Origin: Gammaproteobacteria bacterium
Lineage (GTDB): Bacteria > Pseudomonadota > Gammaproteobacteria > Thiotrichales > Thiotrichaceae
Direction: 5' to 3'
Length of the DNA: 64,000 nt
Assembly: GCA_018822845.1 (NCBI GenBank)
Contig: JAHJJD010000120.1
Coordinates: 62,001-126,000, forward strand
The notes under the pieces: model-generated
Told to the model about the DNA's origin: nothing
Seen by the model: only the letters and a program-made list of their open reading frames with translations
Database searches by the model: none
Translations under genes and position numbers: made by a program
In this document: positions 20,577 to 29,017 of the stretch, piece by piece
How the letters are laid out: the number at the start of each line of letters is the position of its first letter
Numbering within the stretch: position 1 is the stretch's first letter

Positions 20577-22421
20577 ATGGCTGAAAATACACAAGCCACG
20601 GATGCCCAAGAGGGCATCAATACTTTAGGGTTTGCCTCTGTTACCAGGGAAATGCAGGAAAACTTCAAACAGGTCGAAGAAATCATGGCGAATTTCAACC
20701 AGACCTATGAAAGCATGAAGCTTGACCCCTTCAACCTGAAACAGATTTACAGCGACTGGATGAGCGCCGTCAGCCAAAATCCGGAAAAGCTGATCGAAAC
20801 CAATATGCAGTTCTGGCAGAAGTCGATGGAACTGACCCAGCAGGCCGTGATGAGTTTCATGAGCGGCCAGCCCGCGCCCAAGCTCGTGGAGCAGCCCAAA
20901 TCCGACCGCCGTTTTAGCCATGAAGACTGGGAAAACAAACCCGCTTTCGACGTGATCAAGCAATCCTACCTGCTGATGTCGGACTGGACGCGCAAACTGG
21001 TCGCATCCGCCGAAGGTCTGGATGAAAAAACTGCCGAGCGCGTCAAGTTTTTCACCGAGCGCGGGCTGGATGCCATGTCACCCACCAATTTCGCCCTGAC
21101 CAATCCGGCTGTTATCGAGAAAATCCGCACAACCAAGGGTGCCAACCTGGTTCACGGCCTGAAAAACATGCTGGAAGATCTGGAAGCAGGCAATGGTCAG
21201 TTACGCATCCGCATGACTGACACCAAGGCGTTCAAGCTGGGTGAAAATGTGGCTGTGACGCCAGGCAAAGTAGTGTTCCAGAACCGCATGTTCCAGTTGA
21301 TCCAGTACACGCCGACCACGGAAAAAGTACTCAAGCGTCCTTTGCTGATCGTTCCACCGTGGATCAACAAGTTCTACATCCTCGACCTGCAACCGAAAAA
21401 CTCCATGCTCAAATGGTTGGTGGATCAGGGCCACACCGTGTATGTCATGTCCTGGGTGAACCCGGATGAAACCTATGCCGACACCGGTTTTGAAGACTAC
21501 GTTCATGCCGTCATCAAGGCGCTGGATGCGGTTGAATACGACACTGGCGAACAGGAAATGAACCTGATCGGCTACTGCATCGGCGGTACGCTGCTGACTT
21601 CCACCCTGGCTTATCTGAAAGCCAAGGGCGATGAACGCATCAAGAGCGCCACCTTCTTCACCACCATGCTGGATTTTTCCGATCCGGGCGAACTGGGCCT
21701 GTTCATTGACGACCACCAGATCAGCCAACTGGAAGGCCAGATGGCCGAAACCGGTTATCTGGACGGCAGCACCATGGCAGGTACCTTCAACCTGTTGCGT
21801 GCCAATGACCTGATCTGGTCGTTCTATGTCAACAACTACCTGCTGGGCAACGATCCGCGCCCGTTCGACCTGTTGTACTGGAACTCGGATTCCACCCGCA
21901 TGCCCGCCAAAATGCATTCCTGGTATCTGCGCAATTTGTACAAGGACAACAAGTTGTGCCAGCCCAAGGCGCTGAGTGTGGATGGCGTGCCGCTGGATGT
22001 GGGGACCATCGACGTTCCGGCCTGCTTCATTTCCACCATCGAAGACCATATCGCGCCGTGGAAATCCACCTATGCCGGTGCACGCCTGTTCGGTGGCGAG
22101 GTACGCTTCATTCTGGGTGGTTCCGGCCACATCGCTGGCATTGTCAACCCGCCAGCCGCCAACAAATACAATTACCGTGTCAGCAATGAACTGCCTGCTG
22201 AGGCGGATGCATGGCTGGCCGCGACGGCAGCAACGCCGGGTTCCTGGTGGCCGGAATGGGATCGCTGGGTGCGCAGCCTTGCCAATGACGAACAGGTAGA
22301 CGCACGTCAACCGGGCGCAGGCAAACTGGCTGCCATCGAAAATGCACCGGGGACTTACGTCAAATGCCGTCTGGGCGAACCGACCCCTGTGCTGGAAGTC
22401 ACTGTCCTGCCGGAAAAGTAA
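20577..22421 (+). CDS. phaC: Class I poly(3-hydroxyalkanoate) synthase
   Basis: Polymerises (R)-3-hydroxyacyl-CoA to PHA storage granules. 614 residues, class I length. The lipase-like box GYCIGG has the catalytic Cys at residue 334. The catalytic His is in GSGHIAGIVNPP, and the general-base Asp region precedes it. The N-terminal 200 residues hold the FxxxW-rich dimer/granule-binding part. CAGGAG lies before ATG. No phaA, phaB or phasin gene is adjacent. The convergent neighbour is a cyclopropane fatty acid synthase. Carbon storage as PHB fits the lithotrophic lifestyle guessed for this organism. Confidence 0.95.
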   Translation: MAENTQATDAQEGINTLGFASVTREMQENFKQVEEIMANFNQTYESMKLDPFNLKQIYSDWMSAVSQNPEKLIETNMQFWQKSMELTQQAVMSFMSGQPAPKLVEQPKSDRRFSHEDWENKPAFDVIKQSYLLMSDWTRKLVASAEGLDEKTAERVKFFTERGLDAMSPTNFALTNPAVIEKIRTTKGANLVHGLKNMLEDLEAGNGQLRIRMTDTKAFKLGENVAVTPGKVVFQNRMFQLIQYTPTTEKVLKRPLLIVPPWINKFYILDLQPKNSMLKWLVDQGHTVYVMSWVNPDETYADTGFEDYVHAVIKALDAVEYDTGEQEMNLIGYCIGGTLLTSTLAYLKAKGDERIKSATFFTTMLDFSDPGELGLFIDDHQISQLEGQMAETGYLDGSTMAGTFNLLRANDLIWSFYVNNYLLGNDPRPFDLLYWNSDSTRMPAKMHSWYLRNLYKDNKLCQPKALSVDGVPLDVGTIDVPACFISTIEDHIAPWKSTYAGARLFGGEVRFILGGSGHIAGIVNPPAANKYNYRVSNELPAEADAWLAATAATPGSWWPEWDRWVRSLANDEQVDARQPGAGKLAAIENAPGTYVKCRLGEPTPVLEVTVLPEK

Positions 22422-22438
22422 CGGCTCAGGCTGACCTG

Positions 22439-23620
22439 TCAGCGCGGCGCGTCATAGCGCGCCCGCTGACGGTTCCGATGACGCATCACCACTTGATACA
22501 ACTGCATCTGCCCGCTGCGGAATCCACCCGCGCAGGCCGACAGGTAATACACCCACATGCGCCGGAAACGCTCATCGTAACGCTGGCTCAACCCAGACCA
22601 TGCCGCATCAAAGCGCCGTTTCCACGCCATCAGGGTCGTGTCGTAATCCGGCCCGAAATTCTGCACGTCATCAATCAGAAAATACGCTTCGCAGGCACTG
22701 GCGATTTGCCCCAGAGCCGGAATACTCCCGTTCGGAAAAATGTAGCGTTCAATCCACGGGTCGGTCACAGGCGTAACGCGATCATTACCGATGGTATGCA
22801 GGGCGAACAAACCGCCATCCTTCAGCACCCGCTGCGCAACGTCGAAATAGGCAGGGTAATTTTTGCGCCCCACATGCTCAAACATGCCGATCGACACCAG
22901 CTTGTCATAGCGCCCATCCAGCTTGCGGTAATCCAGCAACTGGATGTCGACCGGCAAACCTCGGCAGCGTTCCTGCGCCAGCTTTTGCTGTTCGCTGGAA
23001 ACCGTGACACCCGTCACCCGTACCCCGTAATGGGTGGCTGCGTAATGAGCAAAACTGCCCCAGCCGCAACCAATGTCGAGTACATGTTCGCCGGGCTGCA
23101 AATCCAGCTTGCGGCACAGTAAATCCAGCTTGTTGGCTTGCGCCTGATCCAGATCCTCAGCCCCTTTCCAGTAAGCGCAGGAATAGCACAAATTACGATC
23201 CAGCATCGCGACGAACAGGTCATTACCCAGGTTGTAATGCGCATCGGCCACCTGGTACGCGCGCCGGAAAGATTGCAGGTTGAACAGCCGGGCACGCAAC
23301 ACTTGCCACCAGACATGGGGATTATCCTTGACGGCTTCGTCGACGTTTGCCTGTAGCAAGCGGGAAATCAGGCTGTCAATCGAGGGGCAATCCCACCACC
23401 CCTGCATGTAACTTTCGCCGAAACCCAGCGAACCTTGCCGCAATACCCGTCGGTAAAAACGCGCGTCATGCACTCTCAGATCATAAGGCTGTTGACCACC
23501 AACCTGAACGCCTGCACTGCCCAGCAGGGTGCGGATGGCCTGTTCATAACCGCTGGCTGCGGGTGCGGTGGGTACAAAAGCGTGCTGTTTGCTTAACGGA
23601 TGGATTGATCGTATGGACAT
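22439..23620 (-). CDS. cfa: Cyclopropane-fatty-acyl-phospholipid synthase
   Basis: Transfers a methylene from SAM to the cis double bond of membrane phospholipid acyl chains. 393 residues. Near residue 165 lies the SAM motif VLDIGCGWGSFA. The family motifs SIGMFEHVGRKNY and YIFPNGSIPALG follow, and a C-terminal FRRMWVYYLSACAGGF helix closes the protein. It acts at the inner face of the inner membrane. It is transcribed towards phaC and is single. Not an unsaturated-lipid desaturase: it has no His boxes. Confidence 0.93.
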   Translation of the reverse strand: MSIRSIHPLSKQHAFVPTAPAASGYEQAIRTLLGSAGVQVGGQQPYDLRVHDARFYRRVLRQGSLGFGESYMQGWWDCPSIDSLISRLLQANVDEAVKDNPHVWWQVLRARLFNLQSFRRAYQVADAHYNLGNDLFVAMLDRNLCYSCAYWKGAEDLDQAQANKLDLLCRKLDLQPGEHVLDIGCGWGSFAHYAATHYGVRVTGVTVSSEQQKLAQERCRGLPVDIQLLDYRKLDGRYDKLVSIGMFEHVGRKNYPAYFDVAQRVLKDGGLFALHTIGNDRVTPVTDPWIERYIFPNGSIPALGQIASACEAYFLIDDVQNFGPDYDTTLMAWKRRFDAAWSGLSQRYDERFRRMWVYYLSACAGGFRSGQMQLYQVVMRHRNRQRARYDAPR

Positions 23621-23817
23621 ACGCCTGCCTCCTGTTTGTCTTTTTTTACAACTTAGAATGGAGGAAGCGCTTACACAAAATCATAAAACCAATCAGGAAA
23701 ATCAGAAAAATCGATAGCGAGGAATTCTTTGTCAGATACTTGCGTCAATCAGGTGATAGCTTTACTGTCAACCATGCAGGAAATGCATCCACAAACCATG
23801 GAGCCAATGGTAACCAT

Positions 23818-24777
23818 ATGATAATAAAGCAAAACCCCCGCATCGGCATCGCCCTGGGCAGTGGCTCCTCGCGCGGCTGGGCGCACATCGGCATTTTGCG
23901 CGCACTGGCAGAGCTTGGGATTCACCCTAGCATCGTGACAGGCTGCTCGGTCGGCTCCATCGTAGGCGCTGCCTACGCCGCCAACAATCTGGACATGCTG
24001 GAAGAATGGGTGCTCTCGCTGAACAAACTGGAGCTGATACGCTTTTTTGAGCTGAACGCCTCATTCAACGGCTTCGTCAAACACGGCAAGCTACAACAAT
24101 TCCTCCACGCCCATGTCTGTGACGAAAAGCTGCAAATCAATGAGCTGGAACGCACCTTCGCCACCGTTTCCACCAATCTGGAAAACGGGCGCGAAGTCTG
24201 GTTCACGGAAGGCCCGGTACTGGATGCGGTGTGGGCGTCGATTGCACTGCCCGGCCTGTTCCCCGCCTACCGCCACCGCGACCAGTGGCTGGTGGATGGC
24301 GGGCTGGTCAACCCGGTGCCCATATCACTATGCCGCGCACTGGGCGCTGACATCATTATCGCCGTCAACCTCAATGGCAATGTCGCCCGCCGTTACGCGC
24401 ACCACACGCAAAAAGCCAAACCCGTAAAACCAGAAGAAAAACCGGCTCGTACCCCCGAGAAAAACAACAAGGTCGAAAGCCTGGTCGATACACTGACGGC
24501 TTCCCTGCGCGAATACTCATCTGCCCTGCTGCCCGATAACGGCAAGGAAAAGGAAACCGCCCCCGGTCTGATGGAAGCCCTGGCCGCCTCCATCAACATC
24601 ATGCAGGACAAGATTACCCGTAGCCGCATGGCAGGCGACCCGCCCGAAATCCTGCTCAGCCCAAGACTGGAAAACATCGGTTTGCTGGAATTTTTCCGCG
24701 CCGAAGAAGCCATCAAGGAAGGGCGTAAAACTGTGGAACGCATGCAAGAGGAAATCACCAGCCTGCTGGCGTTATGA
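23818..24777 (+). CDS. Patatin-like phospholipase (RssA/NTE family)
   Basis: 319 residues from ATG 23818 (MIIKQNPRIGIALGSG); longer in-frame openings upstream look non-coding. Family elements are the oxyanion loop GSGSSRGWAHIG, the nucleophile elbow GCSVG with the catalytic Ser, and DGG with the catalytic Asp (WLVDGGLVNPVP). Such cytoplasmic proteins hydrolyse phospholipids or lysophospholipids. A charged linker rich in Lys/Pro/Glu follows at about 195-230, and the C-terminal helix is unknown. It stands between cfa and the CbiM-like gene, all possibly membrane-lipid related. Confidence 0.88.
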   Translation: MIIKQNPRIGIALGSGSSRGWAHIGILRALAELGIHPSIVTGCSVGSIVGAAYAANNLDMLEEWVLSLNKLELIRFFELNASFNGFVKHGKLQQFLHAHVCDEKLQINELERTFATVSTNLENGREVWFTEGPVLDAVWASIALPGLFPAYRHRDQWLVDGGLVNPVPISLCRALGADIIIAVNLNGNVARRYAHHTQKAKPVKPEEKPARTPEKNNKVESLVDTLTASLREYSSALLPDNGKEKETAPGLMEALAASINIMQDKITRSRMAGDPPEILLSPRLENIGLLEFFRAEEAIKEGRKTVERMQEEITSLLAL

Positions 24778-24781
24778 CGCA

Positions 24782-25447
24782 TCACTCTCCCCGCTTGCGC
24801 AGGTAGCGGGTGTCATCAAACAGCGGAATCCACTGCGGCATATACACCACTGCAATCGCCGTCAACATGCCGTTGATCAACCCTTCCGGCAACATCAATA
24901 GCGGAATATAAGGCAGGTAATAGGTTTGCAGGTAATGGGCGGTGAACGTATCCGTAAACCACAGCAGGAAACTGCCCGCCATGATCACCGCGACCGTACC
25001 CAATACTGCCGCCAGAAACGCATTGATGAATACGAACACAAAAATATTGGTCGGCAGACGCCGCTGACTCCAGATCAACAGGAAATGGGTGATCAGGATC
25101 GGAATCCCCCCCATCACCAGCGTATTGATGGGCACTGCCAGCAAGCCGGTTCCCAACCGCCAGAACGTAATCGTCACCACAGCAGTCACTGCCAGCAGCG
25201 CAAGCCGCCAACCAAACATCAGGGTCATAACAACCACACCAAGGAAATGGAAATTGAGCTTGTCGCCCAGACCTGCGCGTAATATCCAGATCACGCTTGC
25301 AAACACGATGGCACCCAGGTAAACATGCATATGCTCGCGCACATACGACCACTGTGCGCCCTGAACAGCCCGCAGCAGCAATAGAAACAATACGAAACTG
25401 GCGATTACCAACCAATCTTCATTGAATACACTAGCAGGAATATCCAT
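24782..25447 (-). CDS. CbiM-like energy-coupling membrane protein
   Basis: 221 residues with about six membrane helices. It resembles the CbiM/NikM permease component of energy-coupling-factor transporters (GIPILITHFLL, LPEGLINGMLTAIAVVYMP), but lacks the N-terminal metal-binding HMP-type start of true CbiM. ATG 25447 has AGGATGG in front; longer in-frame openings exist upstream but would run into the divergent VanZ-like gene. No CbiQ/CbiO genes are adjacent. The start codon overlaps that of the plus-strand neighbour. Substrate unknown. Confidence 0.65.
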   Translation of the reverse strand: MDIPASVFNEDWLVIASFVLFLLLLRAVQGAQWSYVREHMHVYLGAIVFASVIWILRAGLGDKLNFHFLGVVVMTLMFGWRLALLAVTAVVTITFWRLGTGLLAVPINTLVMGGIPILITHFLLIWSQRRLPTNIFVFVFINAFLAAVLGTVAVIMAGSFLLWFTDTFTAHYLQTYYLPYIPLLMLPEGLINGMLTAIAVVYMPQWIPLFDDTRYLRKRGE

Positions 25448-25838
25448 GGAATCCATCCTATCACGCCTGTTGGCGGACACGCCGCAAACCCGACACATAC
25501 TGAAGTTATTGTTTATCGGCCTGATACTCGCGGGGCTTGTTTCAGCCCTGATGCCCCTGTACGGGATCGACCTCAACAATGGCAAGGATAAAATTGTGCA
25601 TGCCTTGGTCTTTTGCGGCTTTGCCTTTTTGCTGGATATTGCGAGTTCCCGCAGTTTCTGGTTCTGGAAAGTACCATTACTGCTTTTTTACGGGGGAAGC
25701 ATTGAAATATTACAAGCGCTCACCCCGTGGCGCTCACTTTCCATCACCGACTTCGTGGCTGACGCCACCGGCATCCTGCTATACTGGCTGCTGTGGAAAA
25801 AGCTGCTGCAACGCTACCTTCCGCACACCAACAGCTGA
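25446..25838 (+). CDS. VanZ-like membrane protein
   Basis: 130 residues. Hydrophobic segments lie at roughly 24-44, 55-75, 80-97 and 105-120. NGKDKIVHALVFCGFAFLLD and the LTPWRSLSITDFVADATGILLYW motif are typical of the VanZ-like family, whose biochemical role outside vancomycin resistance is unclear. ATG 25446 follows CAGGA at seven bases. It lies within the same CCATGG as the start of the minus-strand gene. Convergent at its end with the DUF3299 gene, three bases apart. Confidence 0.75.
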   Translation: MESILSRLLADTPQTRHILKLLFIGLILAGLVSALMPLYGIDLNNGKDKIVHALVFCGFAFLLDIASSRSFWFWKVPLLLFYGGSIEILQALTPWRSLSITDFVADATGILLYWLLWKKLLQRYLPHTNS

Positions 25839-25841
25839 GAG

Positions 25842-26537
25842 CTATTGCTGTCCCTCATCGTCCTGGTAGATTTCCACTTTGGCGTCGTTGATCTGGTAGC
25901 CAGCATCCGCCAGATCGGTATGGGCGAAATCGGTACTGAGCGTGCCGAAAACCCAGACCGGCTCGTACATGCGTTCCATGCCGATACTTTTGCCTTCCTG
26001 CGGCTTGACCAGCAGGGTCTGGTTGAGCGGCGGTGGCGGAACGTGGATGCATGCACCGAAATACGGCACCAGCAGGAATTCCTTCACCATGCCTTTGGCT
26101 TCATCGACTTCCAGCGGGGAAATGAAACCGGGGATTTTGATCTTTTTGCCATTTAACTCGGGATTGACCGGAGCCGAGTTGAGTTCTGCCTGCATTTTTT
26201 CCAGCACTGCGTCTTCCGCCGGATCGCCTTCGGGAATCGCATCGATTTGCGGCTGATATTTCTTGATGATGTCAGCCAGGCCTTGGCCGGGCAGTTCTAG
26301 ATTTTCCCACTCGATCTCGGTGAACTCGCCATCCTGTTTAGGCTTGTCTCCTTCTGCGGATTTGGCCACATCCGCAATTGGGGTACCGACAGCGGGCGCA
26401 TCAGCGGGCAAGGCTGGGGCAGCAGTCCCAGCAGTATTCGCGGAAGTCGCTGGTGGCTGGCTGGTAGCCGTCTTGTCTTCCCCACAGGCTGCCAGCAAAC
26501 CGGCCAGCAATACGACAGGCAAAATCCTTGTTTTCAT
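25842..26537 (-). CDS. DUF3299 lipoprotein
   Basis: 231 residues. Signal peptide with lipobox LLAAC-G (Cys at about 18), so a lipid-anchored periplasmic protein. A Thr/Ala/Pro linker runs to residue 60. Then comes the DUF3299 core: KIPGFISPLEV, KEFLLVPYFGACIHVPPPP and GTLSTDFAHTDLADAGYQI. The family has no settled function but is often found beside FtsX-type ABC transporters, as here. It follows the permease gene by one base, so it belongs to a three-gene ATPase-permease-lipoprotein operon. Confidence 0.85.
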   Translation of the reverse strand: MKTRILPVVLLAGLLAACGEDKTATSQPPATSANTAGTAAPALPADAPAVGTPIADVAKSAEGDKPKQDGEFTEIEWENLELPGQGLADIIKKYQPQIDAIPEGDPAEDAVLEKMQAELNSAPVNPELNGKKIKIPGFISPLEVDEAKGMVKEFLLVPYFGACIHVPPPPLNQTLLVKPQEGKSIGMERMYEPVWVFGTLSTDFAHTDLADAGYQINDAKVEIYQDDEGQQ

Positions 26538-26538
26538 C

Positions 26539-27798
26539 TCAAACCCTTACAGTTAAACCATCCTGCAATGAACGACGGTAGGCAATCGCCCCCGGAATCA
26601 GGCTGAACAGTAGCGCAAGCCCCGCCACCACGGCAAGCATCAGCCCATCCGCAGCATCAGGAACCCAGGTATGCAGGTAAAAGCCGTATTCCGCCATCAC
26701 CCACGGGCGCGCAGCAAACAGCAGCGTATACACCAGCAGCGCCCCCAACACGCAACCCAGCACTACCAGCACCAAAGCTTCCAGCACAAACAGCAGGAAC
26801 ACATGGCGGGGATGCGCCCCTACCGCCCGCAAAATTGCCATTTCCCGCCGCCGCTCGTTAAGGGTGGAAAGCAGCACGGTCAGCATCCCCAGCAAGCCCG
26901 CCACCACCACAAAACCGGTGATGATGCGCAACACGGTTTCAAACATGCCTATGGCCTGCCACAACTCCGCCAACGCAATGCCGGGCAGCGCCGCCAGCAG
27001 CGGTTCGCGCTTGTAATCGTTAATTTCGCGCTGCACCCGGAATGCCGCCGCACGGTTTTTCAGGCCGACCAGAAACGCTGTAATCAGTTTGGGTTGCAGG
27101 TTTTTCTGCAAGGCTTCTTCCGCACTGATCCTGTAGCCGGGCACTTGCGCACCACCTACCCAGTCAATGTGGATGGCCTCGATGCCTTCCAGCAACACAT
27201 GTACCGTGCGGTCGATCGGCGTACCGGTCGGCTTGAGGATTCCAACCACATGAAACGGCTTGTCATCGTGCATGGCAAAACTGGTGGAACCTGCCCCATG
27301 CGCCAGCACGATCTTGTCGCCGAGATGGTAGCCCAGCTTGCGGGCAACTTCCGCCCCCAACACCGCATCGAAGACGCCATCAAACGGCTGACCCGCCGCA
27401 AACACCAGCGGCTGCTTGTCGCTATAGCGGTAATGGCGGAAGTAATCCTGATTGGTGCCCAGCACCCGGTAACCCTTGTGCGAATCGCCCAGACTGAGCG
27501 GCACCGTCCATTCCACCAGTTTGTTGCTGGCGATTTCCTGATAGGACTGCCAACTGATGTTGTTGGTTGCGTTACCAATGCGGAACACGCTGTACAACAG
27601 CAACTGCACTGGCCCACTGCGCGCGCCTACCACCAGATCGGTGCCGGAAATGGTGCTGAGGAACGCAGTCTTGCCCTCCTTACGGATGTATTCCACCCCC
27701 AGCAGCAGCGCAATACTGATAGCGATGGAAAACAGCGTCAGCAACAGGCTGGCACGACGGTTCCACAGGCTGCGCAGGGTGAGTTTCAGAAGGATCAT
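26539..27798 (-). CDS. FtsX/LolC-type ABC transporter permease
   Basis: 419 residues. TM1 is near residues 16-38, then there is a large periplasmic MacB-type core (GTDLVVGARSGP, VLGAEVARKLGYHLGD, FHVVGILKPTG), and three C-terminal TMs (about 285-405) with NERRREMAILRAVGAHPRHVF at the loop. Such permeases work with a LolD-like ATPase in lipoprotein handling, peptide export or mechanotransmission rather than import. Start overlaps the ATPase stop in ATGA. Substrate not deducible. Confidence 0.88.
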   Translation of the reverse strand: MILLKLTLRSLWNRRASLLLTLFSIAISIALLLGVEYIRKEGKTAFLSTISGTDLVVGARSGPVQLLLYSVFRIGNATNNISWQSYQEIASNKLVEWTVPLSLGDSHKGYRVLGTNQDYFRHYRYSDKQPLVFAAGQPFDGVFDAVLGAEVARKLGYHLGDKIVLAHGAGSTSFAMHDDKPFHVVGILKPTGTPIDRTVHVLLEGIEAIHIDWVGGAQVPGYRISAEEALQKNLQPKLITAFLVGLKNRAAAFRVQREINDYKREPLLAALPGIALAELWQAIGMFETVLRIITGFVVVAGLLGMLTVLLSTLNERRREMAILRAVGAHPRHVFLLFVLEALVLVVLGCVLGALLVYTLLFAARPWVMAEYGFYLHTWVPDAADGLMLAVVAGLALLFSLIPGAIAYRRSLQDGLTVRV

Positions 27799-28469
27799 GG
27801 CTGGTTTAACTCCCGTAAATCCACCACACGCGGGAAATGGCTGGCGATGTGCGGGTCGTGGCTGACGAAGATGATGGTACTGCCCTGCGCTTCCGCCTCC
27901 CTGAACAACAGATCAAGGAAACTGTCACGGGTATCGGTATCCAGCGCGGAAGTCGGTTCATCGGCGATAATCAGTTCCGGGCTACCGATCAGCGCACGCG
28001 CCACGGCCACCCTTTGCTGCTGCCCCACGCTCAGCTCGGTCACGGCACGGTGGCGCAAACCGGCATCAAGCCCCAGATGATCCAGCAAGCGGTATGCACT
28101 TGCTTGCAAATCACCCACTTGCTGTTTGCGCCGGGACGAAAAGTAGCAAGGCAACTGCACGTTTTCCAGCACCGATAAATATGGCAACAGGTTGAACTGC
28201 TGGAAGATCACGCCCATGTGATCGGCGCGGAAACGGTCACGGGCGGAACCATCCAGCGTGTACACCGCTTGTCCAAGAATTTCCAGGCTGCCACTGGCTG
28301 GAACCAGTATCCCTGCCAGCAGGTTCAGTAACGTGGTCTTGCCGCTACCGCTCGCGCCACGGATGAACAGGTGTTCCCCCGTGCGCACATGCAGGTCGGC
28401 AATAGCCAGGGTATCGCTGGTTTGGCCGCGCCAGCGGTAACGCAGATTGTGCAATTCGATGACATTCAT
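27795..28469 (-). CDS. LolD/MacB-type ABC transporter ATPase
   Basis: 224 residues. Walker A GASGSGKTT, Q-loop FQQFNLLPYLSV, signature LSVGQQQRVAVARAL, Walker B LIIADEPTS, switch His in FVSHD. The closest general match is the LolD/MacB/FtsE group. First gene of the operon with the FtsX-like permease (ATGA overlap) and the DUF3299 lipoprotein. It powers conformational work on the periplasmic side. Its promoter must lie in the 28470-28550 stretch next to a putative structured RNA. Confidence 0.92.
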   Translation of the reverse strand: MNVIELHNLRYRWRGQTSDTLAIADLHVRTGEHLFIRGASGSGKTTLLNLLAGILVPASGSLEILGQAVYTLDGSARDRFRADHMGVIFQQFNLLPYLSVLENVQLPCYFSSRRKQQVGDLQASAYRLLDHLGLDAGLRHRAVTELSVGQQQRVAVARALIGSPELIIADEPTSALDTDTRDSFLDLLFREAEAQGSTIIFVSHDPHIASHFPRVVDLRELNQP

Positions 28470-28544
28470 CAGTTAAGCTTGGGGGCATCCTTTGTCGAGA
28501 CTTTACGAACGTGAGGGTAAAGGAATTCACACGCCGGTTCCATT

Positions 28545-28815
28545 ACCAGCTAGAGATGTTCAGGCAAACACATCCCCGCATGGCAAGGGTTGCGGCATAA
28601 GGCGCTGTTGAATGGGAAGAAACAAAAAGGACACGCGGGCGGACAGGAACAGAACCATGTCTGTACAAGCCGCCTACGAATGTTGAGAAGTAGTCTTGTT
28701 ATAGAGGGAAGCGCCGGACTCGGGCTTTAAGTCCGGCACAAAACCAGATGGAACATGGGGGTGACCATCTGTATCCCTACAGCCAAGGTAAATGGAAGAT
28801 AGGGGTAACTTCCGT
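28545..28815 (+). ncRNA. Putative structured RNA, possibly HEARO/omega-RNA type
   Basis: No reading frame, but a dense chain of hairpins: 28576-28580 with 28591-28595; 28638-28646 with 28661-28674 (GGCGG..ACAG/CTGT..CCGCC); an 8-bp stem 28713-28720 with 28730-28737; a 7-bp stem 28745-28751 with 28765-28771; and 28794-28798 with 28809-28813. The left part (GATGTTCAGGC, CATCCCCGC, AGGGTTGCGG) reminds me of the HEARO RNA that guides IscB/IsrB nucleases, but this is from memory. No IscB gene follows; hemC is 200 bases on. The structured-RNA call is moderate, the family call weak. Confidence 0.5.
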
Positions 28816-29017
28816 GTTATTTTATCATTCCGTTGACTGAAACCTTAATGTAGCCTGAATGGAGAAAAATGCAAGTGTTTAGTCAAACTTTCATTGCAAC
28901 GTAATACTGATTGAGCGTTTTATCCGCCAAGACTGCTTGTTTTGCGCAAGGATGGAACTCTCAGCCACTTTCCCGTAAAGTGCAGAGGTTTCACTGAATC
29001 ATGCATCCGCAGGAATT
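28816..29017. other. Gene-free spacer before hemC
   Basis: About 200 bases, AT-richer than the neighbours, with no reading frame of note. It should contain the hemCDXY promoter, but I see no -35/-10 pair clear enough to place it. Confidence 0.5.

Noticed and set aside
25447-25585. Longer N-terminus for the CbiM-like gene
   Set aside because: The extra codons are antisense to the VanZ-like gene, are not hydrophobic or family-like, and lack a better ribosome site.
28545-28815. Group II intron, retron or tmRNA
   Set aside because: No reverse transcriptase, no domain V-type GAGC/GUUC hairpin, no tag ORF or CCA-type end; hairpin order does not fit them.
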